Of a stretch of 24,023 nt of DNA, positions 14,763-22,998 are shown piece after piece. Numbering within the stretch: position 1 is the stretch's first letter; the number at the start of each line of letters is the position of its first letter. The stretch is from CAZPMT01 sp964587655 (GTDB lineage Bacteria; Hydrogenedentota; Hydrogenedentia; Hydrogenedentales; SLHB01), in NCBI GenBank assembly GCA_964587655.1, contig CAZPMT010000084.1:1-24023 (forward strand). The letters are read 5' to 3'. The translations under genes and the position numbers were made by a program. The notes beneath the pieces were generated by a model, which saw nothing but the letters and a program-made list of their open reading frames with translations, was not told where the DNA came from and ran no database searches.

Positions 14763-14772
14763 GAGGCCCGGC

Positions 14773-17373
14773 ATGATAAGAAAGAAGCAAACGGCGGAAC
14801 AGCGCAAGCAAGAGTTGGCCCGGCTTCACGCACGTGTCGCCGAGTTGGAGGCGGAATTGGCGGGCGTCCGGCGCGCCGACGCCCGTATATCACAGTTTGT
14901 CAAACCGCGACAAGCTGTGGTCCATAATACGGGCGGCGCGTCGGGCCTGCCTCGCGAGCGTTTCCGCCAGGTGCTTGATTCAGCGGACGACGTGATCTGG
15001 TGCACGGACGCTGAAGGGCGATTCACCTACGTAAGCCGGGCCGTACGGTCCTCGCTGGGGTATGAGCCGGATGAGCTGATCGGAAAAGCGTTCGATATCG
15101 TCTTGACAGAGACCGCGACGGCGGAAGCGCGGGCCTTCCTTAGCGCCTATCTTCGCGGCGAACTGGGCACACCACCCCTAAGACTCGAACTGGTGCATCG
15201 TCGCAAAGACGGGACCGAGTTCTGCGGCGAAATCATCACGCATCCCATCCTCGACGATCAAGGCCGCCTTGTCGAAATCCAGGGTATCACTCGCGATGTC
15301 AGCGAGCGCAAGCGAGCCGAGGAGGTATTGCGCGAAAGCGAAGCCATGTTGCGCGGCATTCTCCGGGCCGTCCCATTAGGCGTCGGTGTTACTCGAAACC
15401 GTGTGATGCTGTGGTCCAACGATCAAATGTCCGCCATGATCGGGCGCTCGAAGGACGAGTTCCAGGGCCTTAGCTCGCGCATCTTGTATGAGAGCGATGC
15501 AGAGTTCGATCGCGTCGGCGAGGCCCTTGCGAAAGGGATGAACGAGACCGGCGCCGGATGTATCGAGACCCGCCTCGTGCGCAAGGACGGCTCGAGCTTC
15601 GAAGCCCTCATCCTGGCCGCGCGAGTGAACCCTTCGGATCCTTCCTCGGTTGTCATCGTCGTTGTATCGGACATCACCGAACAGACGCGGGCAGCGGACA
15701 CGTTGCGGGAGAGCGAGGAACGATATCGGTCGCTATTTGAGAACGCGCCCGTCGCCATGTGGGAAGAGGATTACTCAGGGGTATATCGGCGATTGCAGGA
15801 GTTTCGGGATGCCGGCATCACGGATCTGAGGGCCTATTTCAACGACCATCCCGAAGTGGTCTGGGAATTACTCGCGAGGGTCAAAATCCTGGCGGCTAAC
15901 AACGCGGCGGTAAGGCTCCATGGGGCGTCCAGCGAAGGAGAATTGAGATCGAAACTGCACTCGGTATTTGCGCCGGAAACCTACCCGGCACTTCGAGAGG
16001 GGATCATCGCAATAGCCGGAGGCAGTTCTTCGTTCGAAACCGAGACCATAGTGCATACGCTCCACGGTGCAAAACAAGACCTCTTCGTGCGGTGGGCCGT
16101 TGTGCCATCGTCCCAAGGCTGTGGACCGCGCGTCTACCTTTCCCTCATGGACATTACCAAGCGCAAGCGGGCGGAAGAGGAGCGGGAGAAGCTGGAGGCG
16201 CAGTTGCGGCAGGCGCAGAAGATGGAGGCGGTGGGTCAGTTGGCGGGCGGTGTCGCGCATGACTTCAACAACCTGCTGCAGGTGATCTCGGGGTATGGTG
16301 AGCTGCTCGCCGGGGAGTTGCGTCCCGGCACGCGGGGGCATCTGGAAATCAAGGAAATGATGAAGGCCGCGGAACGGGCCGGCGCACTTGTGCGCCAACT
16401 GCTTGCGTTCAGCCGGCGCGAGTCCATCCGGCCAAGAAACGTTGAACTGAACGATCTCATCCGCGACCTCTTGAAGATGCTGCGCCGCGTCATCGGCGAG
16501 CACATCGATCTCCGGCTGGATCTCAGGGAGGGCGCGCCGGCCATCTGGGCGGACCCGGGCCAAATCGAACAGGTCTTGATGAATCTGTGCGTGAATGCGC
16601 GCGACGCGATGCCGGGAGGTGGGCGGCTCGCCGTTGAAACGCGCCCTGTCGAGTTGACCGAAGATTTCATGGCGGCATACCCCGAGGCCTGTCCGGGCCG
16701 GTATGTGTTGCTCCGCGTTTCAGATACCGGGCATGGCATGGAGCCGGACGTGCTGGACCGTATGTATGAACCGTTTTTCACAACCAAGAGCGTGGGAAAA
16801 GGCACCGGCCTCGGATTGGCCACTGTGTATGGCATCGTCAAGCAGCACGGAGGCATCATCACATGCTCGAGTGAACCCGGCAAAGGCGCGTCCTTTTCAG
16901 TCTATCTGCCCGCCGCGGCGGGGGCGGCTGAGGAATTCGGTTCAGAGAATGCTCCCCTGGAGATTCCGTGCGGGACAGAGACGATCCTGTTCGCAGAAGA
17001 CGAACCGTTGGTTCGCAACTTAGGCAGGCAGATCCTGACCAGCGGCGGGTATCGGGTGCTGGCCGCGAAAGATGGGCATGAGGCGCTAAAGCTCTATGAC
17101 GCGCATGCAGAAGAGATCGCTCTCGTAGTATTGGACGTGGTTATGCCTGGGTTCAACGGCAAGGCCGTAGCAGATCGCATCAAGTCGCACAATCCACACA
17201 TCCCGATTCTGTTCAGCAGCGGATACGATTTCAGCATGCTGGAGGGCGTCCTGTCATCAGGTGAAGTAGCGAATGTGATCCGCAAACCATACACACAAAG
17301 AGAATTCCTGCGGCGCATCCGCGAGCTTCTTGACGAGGCCAAGAGAAACCAATCGGAGTATAATGCCGGTTGA
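14773..17373 (+). CDS. Soluble PAS hybrid histidine kinase with C-terminal receiver
   Basis: An 866-residue cytoplasmic kinase with no membrane segment. N-terminal coiled coil (1-34), a repeat-encoded insert (36-54), three PAS domains (about 62-180, 190-305 and 315-465), HisKA with His496 (GVAHDFNN), HATPase with N-box VLMNLCVNARDAMP (601-614), DTGHGM and a GKGTGLGL glycine box, then a receiver (about 736-856) with phosphoacceptor Asp788 and Lys838. The HisKA/HATPase block and receiver are closely similar to the next gene, so the two are paralogues. GGAGG 6 bases before ATG. The palindrome insert encodes QFVKPRQAV plus VHNTGG. A regulatory link with the chemotaxis cluster is plausible but unproven. 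Confidence 0.93.
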   Translation: MIRKKQTAEQRKQELARLHARVAELEAELAGVRRADARISQFVKPRQAVVHNTGGASGLPRERFRQVLDSADDVIWCTDAEGRFTYVSRAVRSSLGYEPDELIGKAFDIVLTETATAEARAFLSAYLRGELGTPPLRLELVHRRKDGTEFCGEIITHPILDDQGRLVEIQGITRDVSERKRAEEVLRESEAMLRGILRAVPLGVGVTRNRVMLWSNDQMSAMIGRSKDEFQGLSSRILYESDAEFDRVGEALAKGMNETGAGCIETRLVRKDGSSFEALILAARVNPSDPSSVVIVVVSDITEQTRAADTLRESEERYRSLFENAPVAMWEEDYSGVYRRLQEFRDAGITDLRAYFNDHPEVVWELLARVKILAANNAAVRLHGASSEGELRSKLHSVFAPETYPALREGIIAIAGGSSSFETETIVHTLHGAKQDLFVRWAVVPSSQGCGPRVYLSLMDITKRKRAEEEREKLEAQLRQAQKMEAVGQLAGGVAHDFNNLLQVISGYGELLAGELRPGTRGHLEIKEMMKAAERAGALVRQLLAFSRRESIRPRNVELNDLIRDLLKMLRRVIGEHIDLRLDLREGAPAIWADPGQIEQVLMNLCVNARDAMPGGGRLAVETRPVELTEDFMAAYPEACPGRYVLLRVSDTGHGMEPDVLDRMYEPFFTTKSVGKGTGLGLATVYGIVKQHGGIITCSSEPGKGASFSVYLPAAAGAAEEFGSENAPLEIPCGTETILFAEDEPLVRNLGRQILTSGGYRVLAAKDGHEALKLYDAHAEEIALVVLDVVMPGFNGKAVADRIKSHNPHIPILFSSGYDFSMLEGVLSSGEVANVIRKPYTQREFLRRIRELLDEAKRNQSEYNAG
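14880..14935 (+). repeat. Complete composite: module B split by module A copy 6 (in kinase gene)
   Basis: B left half CGCCCGTATATC (14880-14891), a 27-base module A with loop AAACCGC and one arm change (14892-14918), then B right half GGTCCATAATACGGGCG (14919-14935). Removing module A restores the uninterrupted B of 6532-6560 exactly. Lies in frame in the N-terminal coil of the kinase. Confidence 0.92.
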
Positions 17374-17379
17374 TTAGGC

Positions 17380-17430
17380 TATAGGCTGAAGGCTGTAGGT
17401 ATTCTGTTTTCCTGCAGCCTTCAGTCTACA
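17380..17430. repeat. Imperfect inverted repeat between the two kinase genes
   Basis: Arms 17380-17399 (with GGCTGAAGGCTG) and 17411-17430 pair at 17 of 20 positions, and the three exceptions include two G-U type pairs; loop 11 bases. It ends 4 bases before the GGAGAG site of the next kinase. It could act as a processing or stabilising hairpin or be a dispersed repeat unrelated to the A/B family. No T-run follows. Confidence 0.65.
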
Positions 17431-17450
17431 AGTTGGAGAGAGATACTGTC

Positions 17451-20400
17451 GTGACAACGGGAAATTCGCGTGACTTTGGGGCCAGGCGAACCTGGTCGGT
17501 TATCTTAGCCGTGATTGCCCTTGGGCTTGTGGCCGCCGGATATGGGTTCTACCGCGTTTCGGCGCAGCGTATTCGCCTCGATAAGTACAACGAACTCTCG
17601 GCAATCGGCAAACTGAAGGCCTACCAGATCGCGCAATGGCGGCAGGAACGCCTGGACGACGTGATCAAGGATGCGGAGAATCCTTTTTTCCGAAAGGCCG
17701 TGGAGGCTTTACTTAAGGACTCCGGTAACCTCGCTCTGCGGGATGAGTCTCGCAATCTTCTGATGCTCGAACAGACGAGGGGGGGCTACTGCGACGCTCT
17801 CCTCCTCGACGTGGACGGACGCATTCTACTGGCCGCCAAGGACGCTCCAGACCCGGTGGACGCCGCCATGGTGAAGGCCGTCGCGCACGCCCGTGATGGC
17901 AAGAAGGCGATACTCTCCGACCTCTTCCCTTGCTCTGACGGCGACGCGAACCTTGACGCCGTCGCGGCGGTATTGGACGCCAACAACCGGCCCATCGCCG
18001 TCCTGATCCTGCGCAGTGACGCCACAAAATCCTTTTACTCGCTCGTCCAGTCCTGGCCCATCCTCAGCCGGAGCGCCGAGACCCTTATCGTCCGTAAGGA
18101 GGGTGACGATGTCCTCTTTCTCAACGAACTGCGTCATCAGGCCGGCACCGCGTTGTCGTTGCGCATCCCACTGACGCGGAGCGATGTCCCAGCCGTTCAG
18201 GCGGTGCTGGGTAGGCGGGGAATGTTTGAGGGCAAGGACTATCGCGGCGTGAAGGTCCTCGCGGACTTGAAGCCAGTGCCCGATTCCCCATGGTTCATGG
18301 TGGCCAAGGTGGACGCGTCCGAGATCCTGGCCGAGGTGAACTACCGCGCCTGGACCGGCACCGTCTTTGTGGCCCTCTTCGTCCTGCTCGCCACCGCTGC
18401 GGCCGCCTTTTTCTACCGGCAGCGGCAGGTCCGCATCTACCGGGATCTCTACGTATCGGAACGGGAGAAGCGCCAGACCCAGGAACTGTTGCGCGCTACG
18501 CTTATCGGTATCGGTGACGGGGTGATCTCCACCGATGAACACGGCCGCGTTGCTTTCATCAATCCCATAGCGGAAACGCTCACCGGCTGGCCGCAAGCCG
18601 AAGCCCATGGCAGACCGCTGACCGAGGTCTTCCACATCGTCAATGCCCAAACGCGGGAGCATTGCGAGAACCCTGTCGACAAGGTGCTGGCCAGGGGCGA
18701 AACAGTCGGCTTGGCGAACGACGCCGTGCTTGTCGCACGGGATGGCACGGAACGCCAGATCGCCGACTCCGGCGCGCCCATACGCGATACCGAAGGCGGC
18801 ATCCTCGGCGTAGTCCTGGTCTTCCGCGACGTGAGCGAGGAATATCGGATGCGGCAAGCGCTGGCCGCTTCGGAAGTTCGGTATCGCCGACTCTTTGAGT
18901 CGGCAAAAGACGGCATTCTGATCCTCGATGCCGAGACGGGCGTGGTGATCGATGTGAACCCGTTCCTGGTCGAGCTACTTGGGCATTCGCGTGAGCAACT
19001 CCTCGGAAAAAGAGTCTGGGAACTAGGATCTTTCGGCGATATTCTCGTCAACCGGGACCGCTTCCTGGAATTGCAGCAACACGAATACATCCGCTATGAG
19101 GACTTGCCGCTGAAAACCGCCGACGGATGCCGGATCGACGTTGAGTTTGTCAGCAACGTCTATCCGGTGAACGACCACAATGTGATTCAATGCAACATCC
19201 GGGACATCACCGAACGCAAACGGGCGGAAATGGAGGTGAAATCCGCGCGGGATTACATCACCAATATCGTCAACGCGATTGGAGACCCGGTATTCGTCAA
19301 GGACGATCGGCACCGGTTCGCGCTGGTCAACGACGCCGAATGCGCCTTGATCGGATGTCCCCGCGCCGAGTTGATCGGGAAGACCGATGCGGATTTCTTC
19401 CCGCCGGAACAGGTGCAAGTGTTCTGGGAAATGGATGACGAAGTGCTGAGCACGGACCGGGAAAACGTCAACGAAGAGTTGATCACGGATGTGCGCACCG
19501 GCGAGACCCGGACGATCGTGACGCGGAAGACCCGGTATGTGGATCCGCGCGGGAATCGGTTCGTTGTCGGTGTCACCAGCGACATCACCGAGCGCAAGCG
19601 GGCGGAAGAGAAGCTACGGGCCCTTTCCTCACGGCAGGAAGCCTTGTTGGCCGCGGTGCCGGAAATCATCATGGAAGTGGACAACGATAAAGCTTACACA
19701 TGGGCTAATCAGGCCGGCATCGAGTTCTTTGGGGAGAACGTGATAGGCAAGGAGGCCGCCTTCTATTTCGAGGGCGAACAGAGCATCTACAGTGAGGTGC
19801 AACCCCTCTTCAATGGCGATGACCGCGTGATCCATGTGGAAAGCTTGCAGCGGCGGAAGGACGGACAGAAACGGCTGCTTGCCTGGTGCTGCCGGGTGCT
19901 GAAGGATGAGAGCGGAAACGTGGTAGGCGCTCTCTCTTCGGCGCACGACATCACCGAACGCAGGCGGGCGGAGGAGGCTGCGGCACATTTCAGCAATCAG
20001 TTGACTGCGCTGCACTCGGTGTCCAACGAACTCTCACGGGTGGACACATTGGACGACCTGTGCCGTCAGGCGGTCGAACTGGGCCGTAGCCGGCTGGGCT
20101 TCTCGCGGCTGGGTATCTGGTTTTGTGATAGACCAGTTCAGAAGGGGGAGGGGGTAGGCAGTTGGATGCGGGGATCATTCGGCACCTCCACCACCGGTGA
20201 GACCACCGACGAACGAAACATGCATCGCCAGATCTTCGAGACTAGTGCGGGGATCATTCGCGAAGGCGGAGAACGGCTCCGCTACGCGCAGGCAGAGCCC
20301 TTGCGTGACGGTCAGGGAGAGCAAGTGGGCGTGGGCGCTCATGCATCGGCTCTTCTTTGGGACGGTACGGCGGTTGTTGGCTTGATCACTGCCGACGACC

Positions 20401-21686
20401 TGCTCAATCCCGGTTCGCTGACCGAAAGGCAGGCCGAACTGCTGGCATTATTCTCGGCAACGGTCGGGCATCTGTGCTCCCGCAAGCGCGCGGAGCAGGA
20501 GCGTGAGAAACTGGAAGCACAGTTGCGGCAGGCGCTGAAGATGGAGGCGGTGGGCCAGTTGGCGGGCGGGATTGCGCATGATTTCAACAACCTGCTGCAA
20601 GTCATCCTGGGGTATGTGGACGTCCTCCAGGGCAATCTGGGCAAGGATGCCGCAACTGGAGAGGCGCTCGACGCGGTGCGCCAGGCAGGGGAACGCGCGG
20701 CGGATTTGACCCGGCAGTTGCTGGCCTTCAGCCGGCGTCAGATTATCAAGCCGGTCAATGTGGACTTGAACAGACTGCTCCAAGGCGTATTGAAGATGAT
20801 CCGGCGCGTCATCGGAGAACACATCGCTATCCGTTTCATGCCCGCGGAGCAATTGGGTACGATTTACGTGGACAGGGGGCAGATGGAGCAGATTGTCACG
20901 AATCTGAGCTTGAACGCGCGCGACGCCATGCCCAACGGCGGGACGCTGACCATCGAGACGGAGGATGTCTTCGTAGGAGATGACTTTTGCCGGGAACACC
21001 CATGGGCGGCGGAAGGCCGCTATGCGTTGATGAGCGTGACGGACACGGGCCATGGCATGGATGAAGCCACACGCGCCCAGGTCTTCGAGCCGTTCTTCAC
21101 AACCAAGGGCGTTGGAGAAGGGACCGGACTTGGACTGGCGACCGTCTATGGCATCGTGAAACAGCACAACGGCCTGATTCACGTTTACAGCGAGCCGGAG
21201 AAGGGGACGGCTTTCAAAGTGTACATCCCCATCGTCGAGCGTCCTGCGGAAGCCGTGAGAGCGAAACCTGAGGAGGCCGCCGTCGGCGGGACGGAGACCA
21301 TCCTCGTGGCCGAAGATGAAGAGGTGGTTCGGAATCTGGTCAGCCGCATCTTGGAGACTGCGGGCTACACGGTCCTGACGGCATGCGACGGAGAGGAAGC
21401 CTTACGCGTGTTCGAGGAGCATGCTGGCGCGATTGACATGGCAATCCTTGACGTAATGATGCCCAAACTCAGCGGACGGGACGCCATGAACCGCATCCAA
21501 CAGTTTGTCAAATCCCGACAAACTGTGGCGAAATGCCCGCGAATGCGTTTCCTGTTCAGCAGCGGCTACAGCCAGGACGCGATTCACACGAACTTCGTCA
21601 TCAAGGAAGGGCTGCGCCTCATCACGAAGCCCTACGGCAGGTCGGACCTCCTGCGCGCCGTGCGCGAGACCCTCGAAGCATCGTAG
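17451..21686 (+). CDS. Membrane PAS/GAF hybrid histidine kinase with C-terminal receiver
   Basis: About 1411 residues. TM1 (about 15-34) and TM2 (about 301-322) enclose a roughly 265-residue extracytoplasmic sensor, probably Cache-like. Then four PAS domains (about 345-460, 478-597, 599-720 and 729-845), a GAF domain (about 853-1010), HisKA with His1043 (GGIAHDFNN), HATPase with NLSLNARDAMP, and a receiver with phosphoacceptor Asp1334. GTG at 17451 is chosen for GGAGAG 10 bases upstream; an in-frame TTG at 17433 would add 6 residues. The receiver carries a 9-residue insert (QFVKSRQTV) encoded by module A, absent from the paralogous kinase just upstream. Ligand and targets are unknown. Confidence 0.92.
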   Translation: MTTGNSRDFGARRTWSVILAVIALGLVAAGYGFYRVSAQRIRLDKYNELSAIGKLKAYQIAQWRQERLDDVIKDAENPFFRKAVEALLKDSGNLALRDESRNLLMLEQTRGGYCDALLLDVDGRILLAAKDAPDPVDAAMVKAVAHARDGKKAILSDLFPCSDGDANLDAVAAVLDANNRPIAVLILRSDATKSFYSLVQSWPILSRSAETLIVRKEGDDVLFLNELRHQAGTALSLRIPLTRSDVPAVQAVLGRRGMFEGKDYRGVKVLADLKPVPDSPWFMVAKVDASEILAEVNYRAWTGTVFVALFVLLATAAAAFFYRQRQVRIYRDLYVSEREKRQTQELLRATLIGIGDGVISTDEHGRVAFINPIAETLTGWPQAEAHGRPLTEVFHIVNAQTREHCENPVDKVLARGETVGLANDAVLVARDGTERQIADSGAPIRDTEGGILGVVLVFRDVSEEYRMRQALAASEVRYRRLFESAKDGILILDAETGVVIDVNPFLVELLGHSREQLLGKRVWELGSFGDILVNRDRFLELQQHEYIRYEDLPLKTADGCRIDVEFVSNVYPVNDHNVIQCNIRDITERKRAEMEVKSARDYITNIVNAIGDPVFVKDDRHRFALVNDAECALIGCPRAELIGKTDADFFPPEQVQVFWEMDDEVLSTDRENVNEELITDVRTGETRTIVTRKTRYVDPRGNRFVVGVTSDITERKRAEEKLRALSSRQEALLAAVPEIIMEVDNDKAYTWANQAGIEFFGENVIGKEAAFYFEGEQSIYSEVQPLFNGDDRVIHVESLQRRKDGQKRLLAWCCRVLKDESGNVVGALSSAHDITERRRAEEAAAHFSNQLTALHSVSNELSRVDTLDDLCRQAVELGRSRLGFSRLGIWFCDRPVQKGEGVGSWMRGSFGTSTTGETTDERNMHRQIFETSAGIIREGGERLRYAQAEPLRDGQGEQVGVGAHASALLWDGTAVVGLITADDLLNPGSLTERQAELLALFSATVGHLCSRKRAEQEREKLEAQLRQALKMEAVGQLAGGIAHDFNNLLQVILGYVDVLQGNLGKDAATGEALDAVRQAGERAADLTRQLLAFSRRQIIKPVNVDLNRLLQGVLKMIRRVIGEHIAIRFMPAEQLGTIYVDRGQMEQIVTNLSLNARDAMPNGGTLTIETEDVFVGDDFCREHPWAAEGRYALMSVTDTGHGMDEATRAQVFEPFFTTKGVGEGTGLGLATVYGIVKQHNGLIHVYSEPEKGTAFKVYIPIVERPAEAVRAKPEEAAVGGTETILVAEDEEVVRNLVSRILETAGYTVLTACDGEEALRVFEEHAGAIDMAILDVMMPKLSGRDAMNRIQQFVKSRQTVAKCPRMRFLFSSGYSQDAIHTNFVIKEGLRLITKPYGRSDLLRAVRETLEAS
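21500..21526 (-). repeat. Module A palindrome, copy 7 (in kinase receiver domain)
   Basis: Perfect arms, loop AAATCCC. Encodes QFVKSRQTV between helix 3 and strand 4 of the receiver. The paralogue at 14773-17373 has exactly nine fewer residues here. Confidence 0.92.
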
Positions 21687-21721
21687 GGACCTGTCGTTCC
21701 CGAAAGCCTATCCGGCGTTCC

Positions 21722-21818
21722 GTAGCGCGATGTTTCCAACATCGCGGCTGCAAACCCGTATGTCGGTCCATAATACGGGCGGCGGAGAAGAACTGCGACG
21801 TTGGAAACGTCGCGCTAC
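21722..21818. repeat. Nested hairpin element carrying a module B copy
   Basis: Outer arms 21722-21745 and 21795-21818 are inverted repeats matching at 22 of 24 positions. Each arm is also a small hairpin: CGATGTT-TCC-AACATCG on the left and CGACGTT-GGA-AACGTCG on the right. The two differences between arms keep pairing inside each arm, which suggests that structure is maintained. A module B copy lies between the arms. Confidence 0.8.
21753..21781 (+). repeat. Module B palindrome, copy 5
   Basis: CCCGTATGTC joined to GGTCCATAATACGGGCG, with AA in place of the first two bases. Same orientation as the 6532 copy. It sits in the centre of the nested hairpin element. Confidence 0.85.
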
Positions 21819-21891
21819 CAGCCGAGCGCAATCCGCTGAAGCACGCCGGCAGCGAGGATTGCCTTGCGGCATGCCGATACCCTAGCAAGAA

Positions 21892-21919
21892 GGGCGCGCA
21901 ACCCGTGTGCTGCGCGCCC
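21892..21919 (-). terminator. Candidate terminator between convergent genes
   Basis: Perfect 9-bp stem GGGCGCGCA / TGCGCGCCC with a 10-base loop. On the minus strand it is followed by TTCTT, so it suits the prepilin gene; on the plus strand no T-run follows. Confidence 0.55.
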
Positions 21920-21935
21920 GATCAAACTGTCTTTC

Positions 21936-21960
21936 GTCTGTCCTTTGAACCAAGACAGAC
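21936..21960 (-). other. Small hairpin after the prepilin gene
   Basis: GTCTGTC and GACAGAC pair around an 11-base loop, 9 bases beyond the prepilin stop on the minus strand. On that strand it reads GTCTGTCTTGGTT, which recalls module A copy 8 (GTTTGTCTTGGTT), so it may be a decayed module A. Confidence 0.4.
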
Positions 21961-21969
21961 TCAAATGAA

Positions 21970-22851
21970 TCAACCAAACGCATCCATCAACTGCGGCATG
22001 GCCCGGCACACCGGCCATTCGCTCGGATATCTCAGGAAGCTAACGTGGCCATCCATGTACAACACATTACCGCCGCCGGGGATATGGCTGAAATAGCTGA
22101 AGCTGCCGTCGGCTGGCGTCCATATGGTATCCCACTGGACCGGGATTTCACTCTGGGCTTTGGCGCTTGCAGCCGGATTGTTGATATCCGTAATGAAGAA
22201 ACGCTCGATACCTTCACGCAGACGGTAAATTGTCTTGTCCACCCCTTGCTCGTTCGTAAAGGGCACGTCCTTATCGAAATTCGCGCCCGTTATATCAGTG
22301 TTTCCCATGATTACAGTAGACAGTGCCGCCGCGAACCCCCCATCGAATTTCTCGAAGAACGTCCCCATGCTATTTTGATCGACGCCCTCCTTTAGGACGT
22401 CCTTGATCATGAGTCCCCAGCCGTAGTACGTGTAGGATACTTCCCAGAACCGGCACGGATCGACATCTACTCCATTCGTCTTGAAATTCTCCGCCTGTGT
22501 CAGCGCATCGGGGTCCGACGGGCAGAGTATGATGTTGTAGTCCGTCATGTATTCGGGATAGACCGATTTGCCATCAAAGAACTGGTTGATGTTGTTCGCA
22601 ACGGTACAATACACACCACCAATGCCTTCGTTGGGCAGTGTTCTCAACATAGTGGGGAATTTCTGGCCTTTGCTCTCATTCGAGTACATCTTGAAGATGA
22701 GGCCCAACTGTTTTAGATTGTTTGAGCAACTTGCGCGCCGTGCTGCTTCTCGAGCCCGCGCCAATGCCGGCAGCAAGATCGCCGCCAGAATGCCTATGAT
22801 GGCGATTACGACCAGTAGCTCGATCAGCGTGAAACCTCTCTTGCTTCTCAT
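21970..22851 (-). CDS. Prepilin-type protein with H-X10-DG C-terminal motif
   Basis: A 293-residue pseudopilin-like protein. The class III signal is MRSKRG|FTLIE: cleavage after Gly6 with Glu11 conserved, then the long hydrophobic helix LLVVIAIIGILAAILLPA. CSNNLKQLGL and a C-terminal SHIPGGGNVLYMDGHVSF segment match the large DUF1559-like/H-X9-DG prepilin group, here with ten residues between His and Asp. Such proteins are abundant in Planctomycetota-like phyla and are thought to be surface or extracellular, assembled by type II secretion or type IV pilus machinery; individual roles are mostly unknown. GAGGAGG lies 9 bases before ATG. It is divergent from the AraC-family gene, sharing a 147-base spacer. 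Confidence 0.9.
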   Translation of the reverse strand: MRSKRGFTLIELLVVIAIIGILAAILLPALARAREAARRASCSNNLKQLGLIFKMYSNESKGQKFPTMLRTLPNEGIGGVYCTVANNINQFFDGKSVYPEYMTDYNIILCPSDPDALTQAENFKTNGVDVDPCRFWEVSYTYYGWGLMIKDVLKEGVDQNSMGTFFEKFDGGFAAALSTVIMGNTDITGANFDKDVPFTNEQGVDKTIYRLREGIERFFITDINNPAASAKAQSEIPVQWDTIWTPADGSFSYFSHIPGGGNVLYMDGHVSFLRYPSEWPVCRAMPQLMDAFG

Positions 22852-22998
22852 GGGAAAAAACCTCCTCTCGTGTTCTTTGGGGCAGACAACACCCCAGCCT
22901 CTGAATCATGGAGTAGTCCACAGTTTGTCTTGGTTTGACAAACTGTGTGAACTCAAACTACGCTGATGTTAGCATACACTCTAACCTTGAGGATGGCA
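22852..22998. promoter_or_regulatory. Divergent spacer between prepilin and AraC-family genes
   Basis: 147 bases that must hold promoters for both genes. The central feature is module A copy 8. Its right part supplies a TTGACA (22935-22940) that could act as a -35 box towards the AraC gene, but the -10 candidate (TACGCT, 18 bases on) is weak. Confidence 0.4.
22920..22946 (+). repeat. Module A palindrome, copy 8
   Basis: Perfect arms ACAGTTTGTC and GACAAACTGT, loop TTGGTTT. Sits in the divergent spacer, away from the chemotaxis and kinase genes, so the family is not tied to one operon. Confidence 0.9.

Larger units (their letters stand above)
14602..14772. other. Palindrome-rich spacer between cheB and the first hybrid kinase
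   Basis: Of 171 bases, more than half belong to the A/B family: a B copy (14618-14646) and a composite cluster (14692-14762). The Shine-Dalgarno GGAGG of the kinase gene (14762-14766) abuts the end of the last module. Confidence 0.8.

Noticed and set aside
14692..14935. CRISPR-like array of palindromic repeats
   Set aside because: Units are partial and overlapping, there are no spacers of constant length, and no cas genes are present.
3894..22946. Module A palindromes as operators or as intrinsic terminators
   Set aside because: Several copies lie deep inside coding sequence and are read in frame, and none is followed by a T-run. A regulatory role for single intergenic copies is not excluded.
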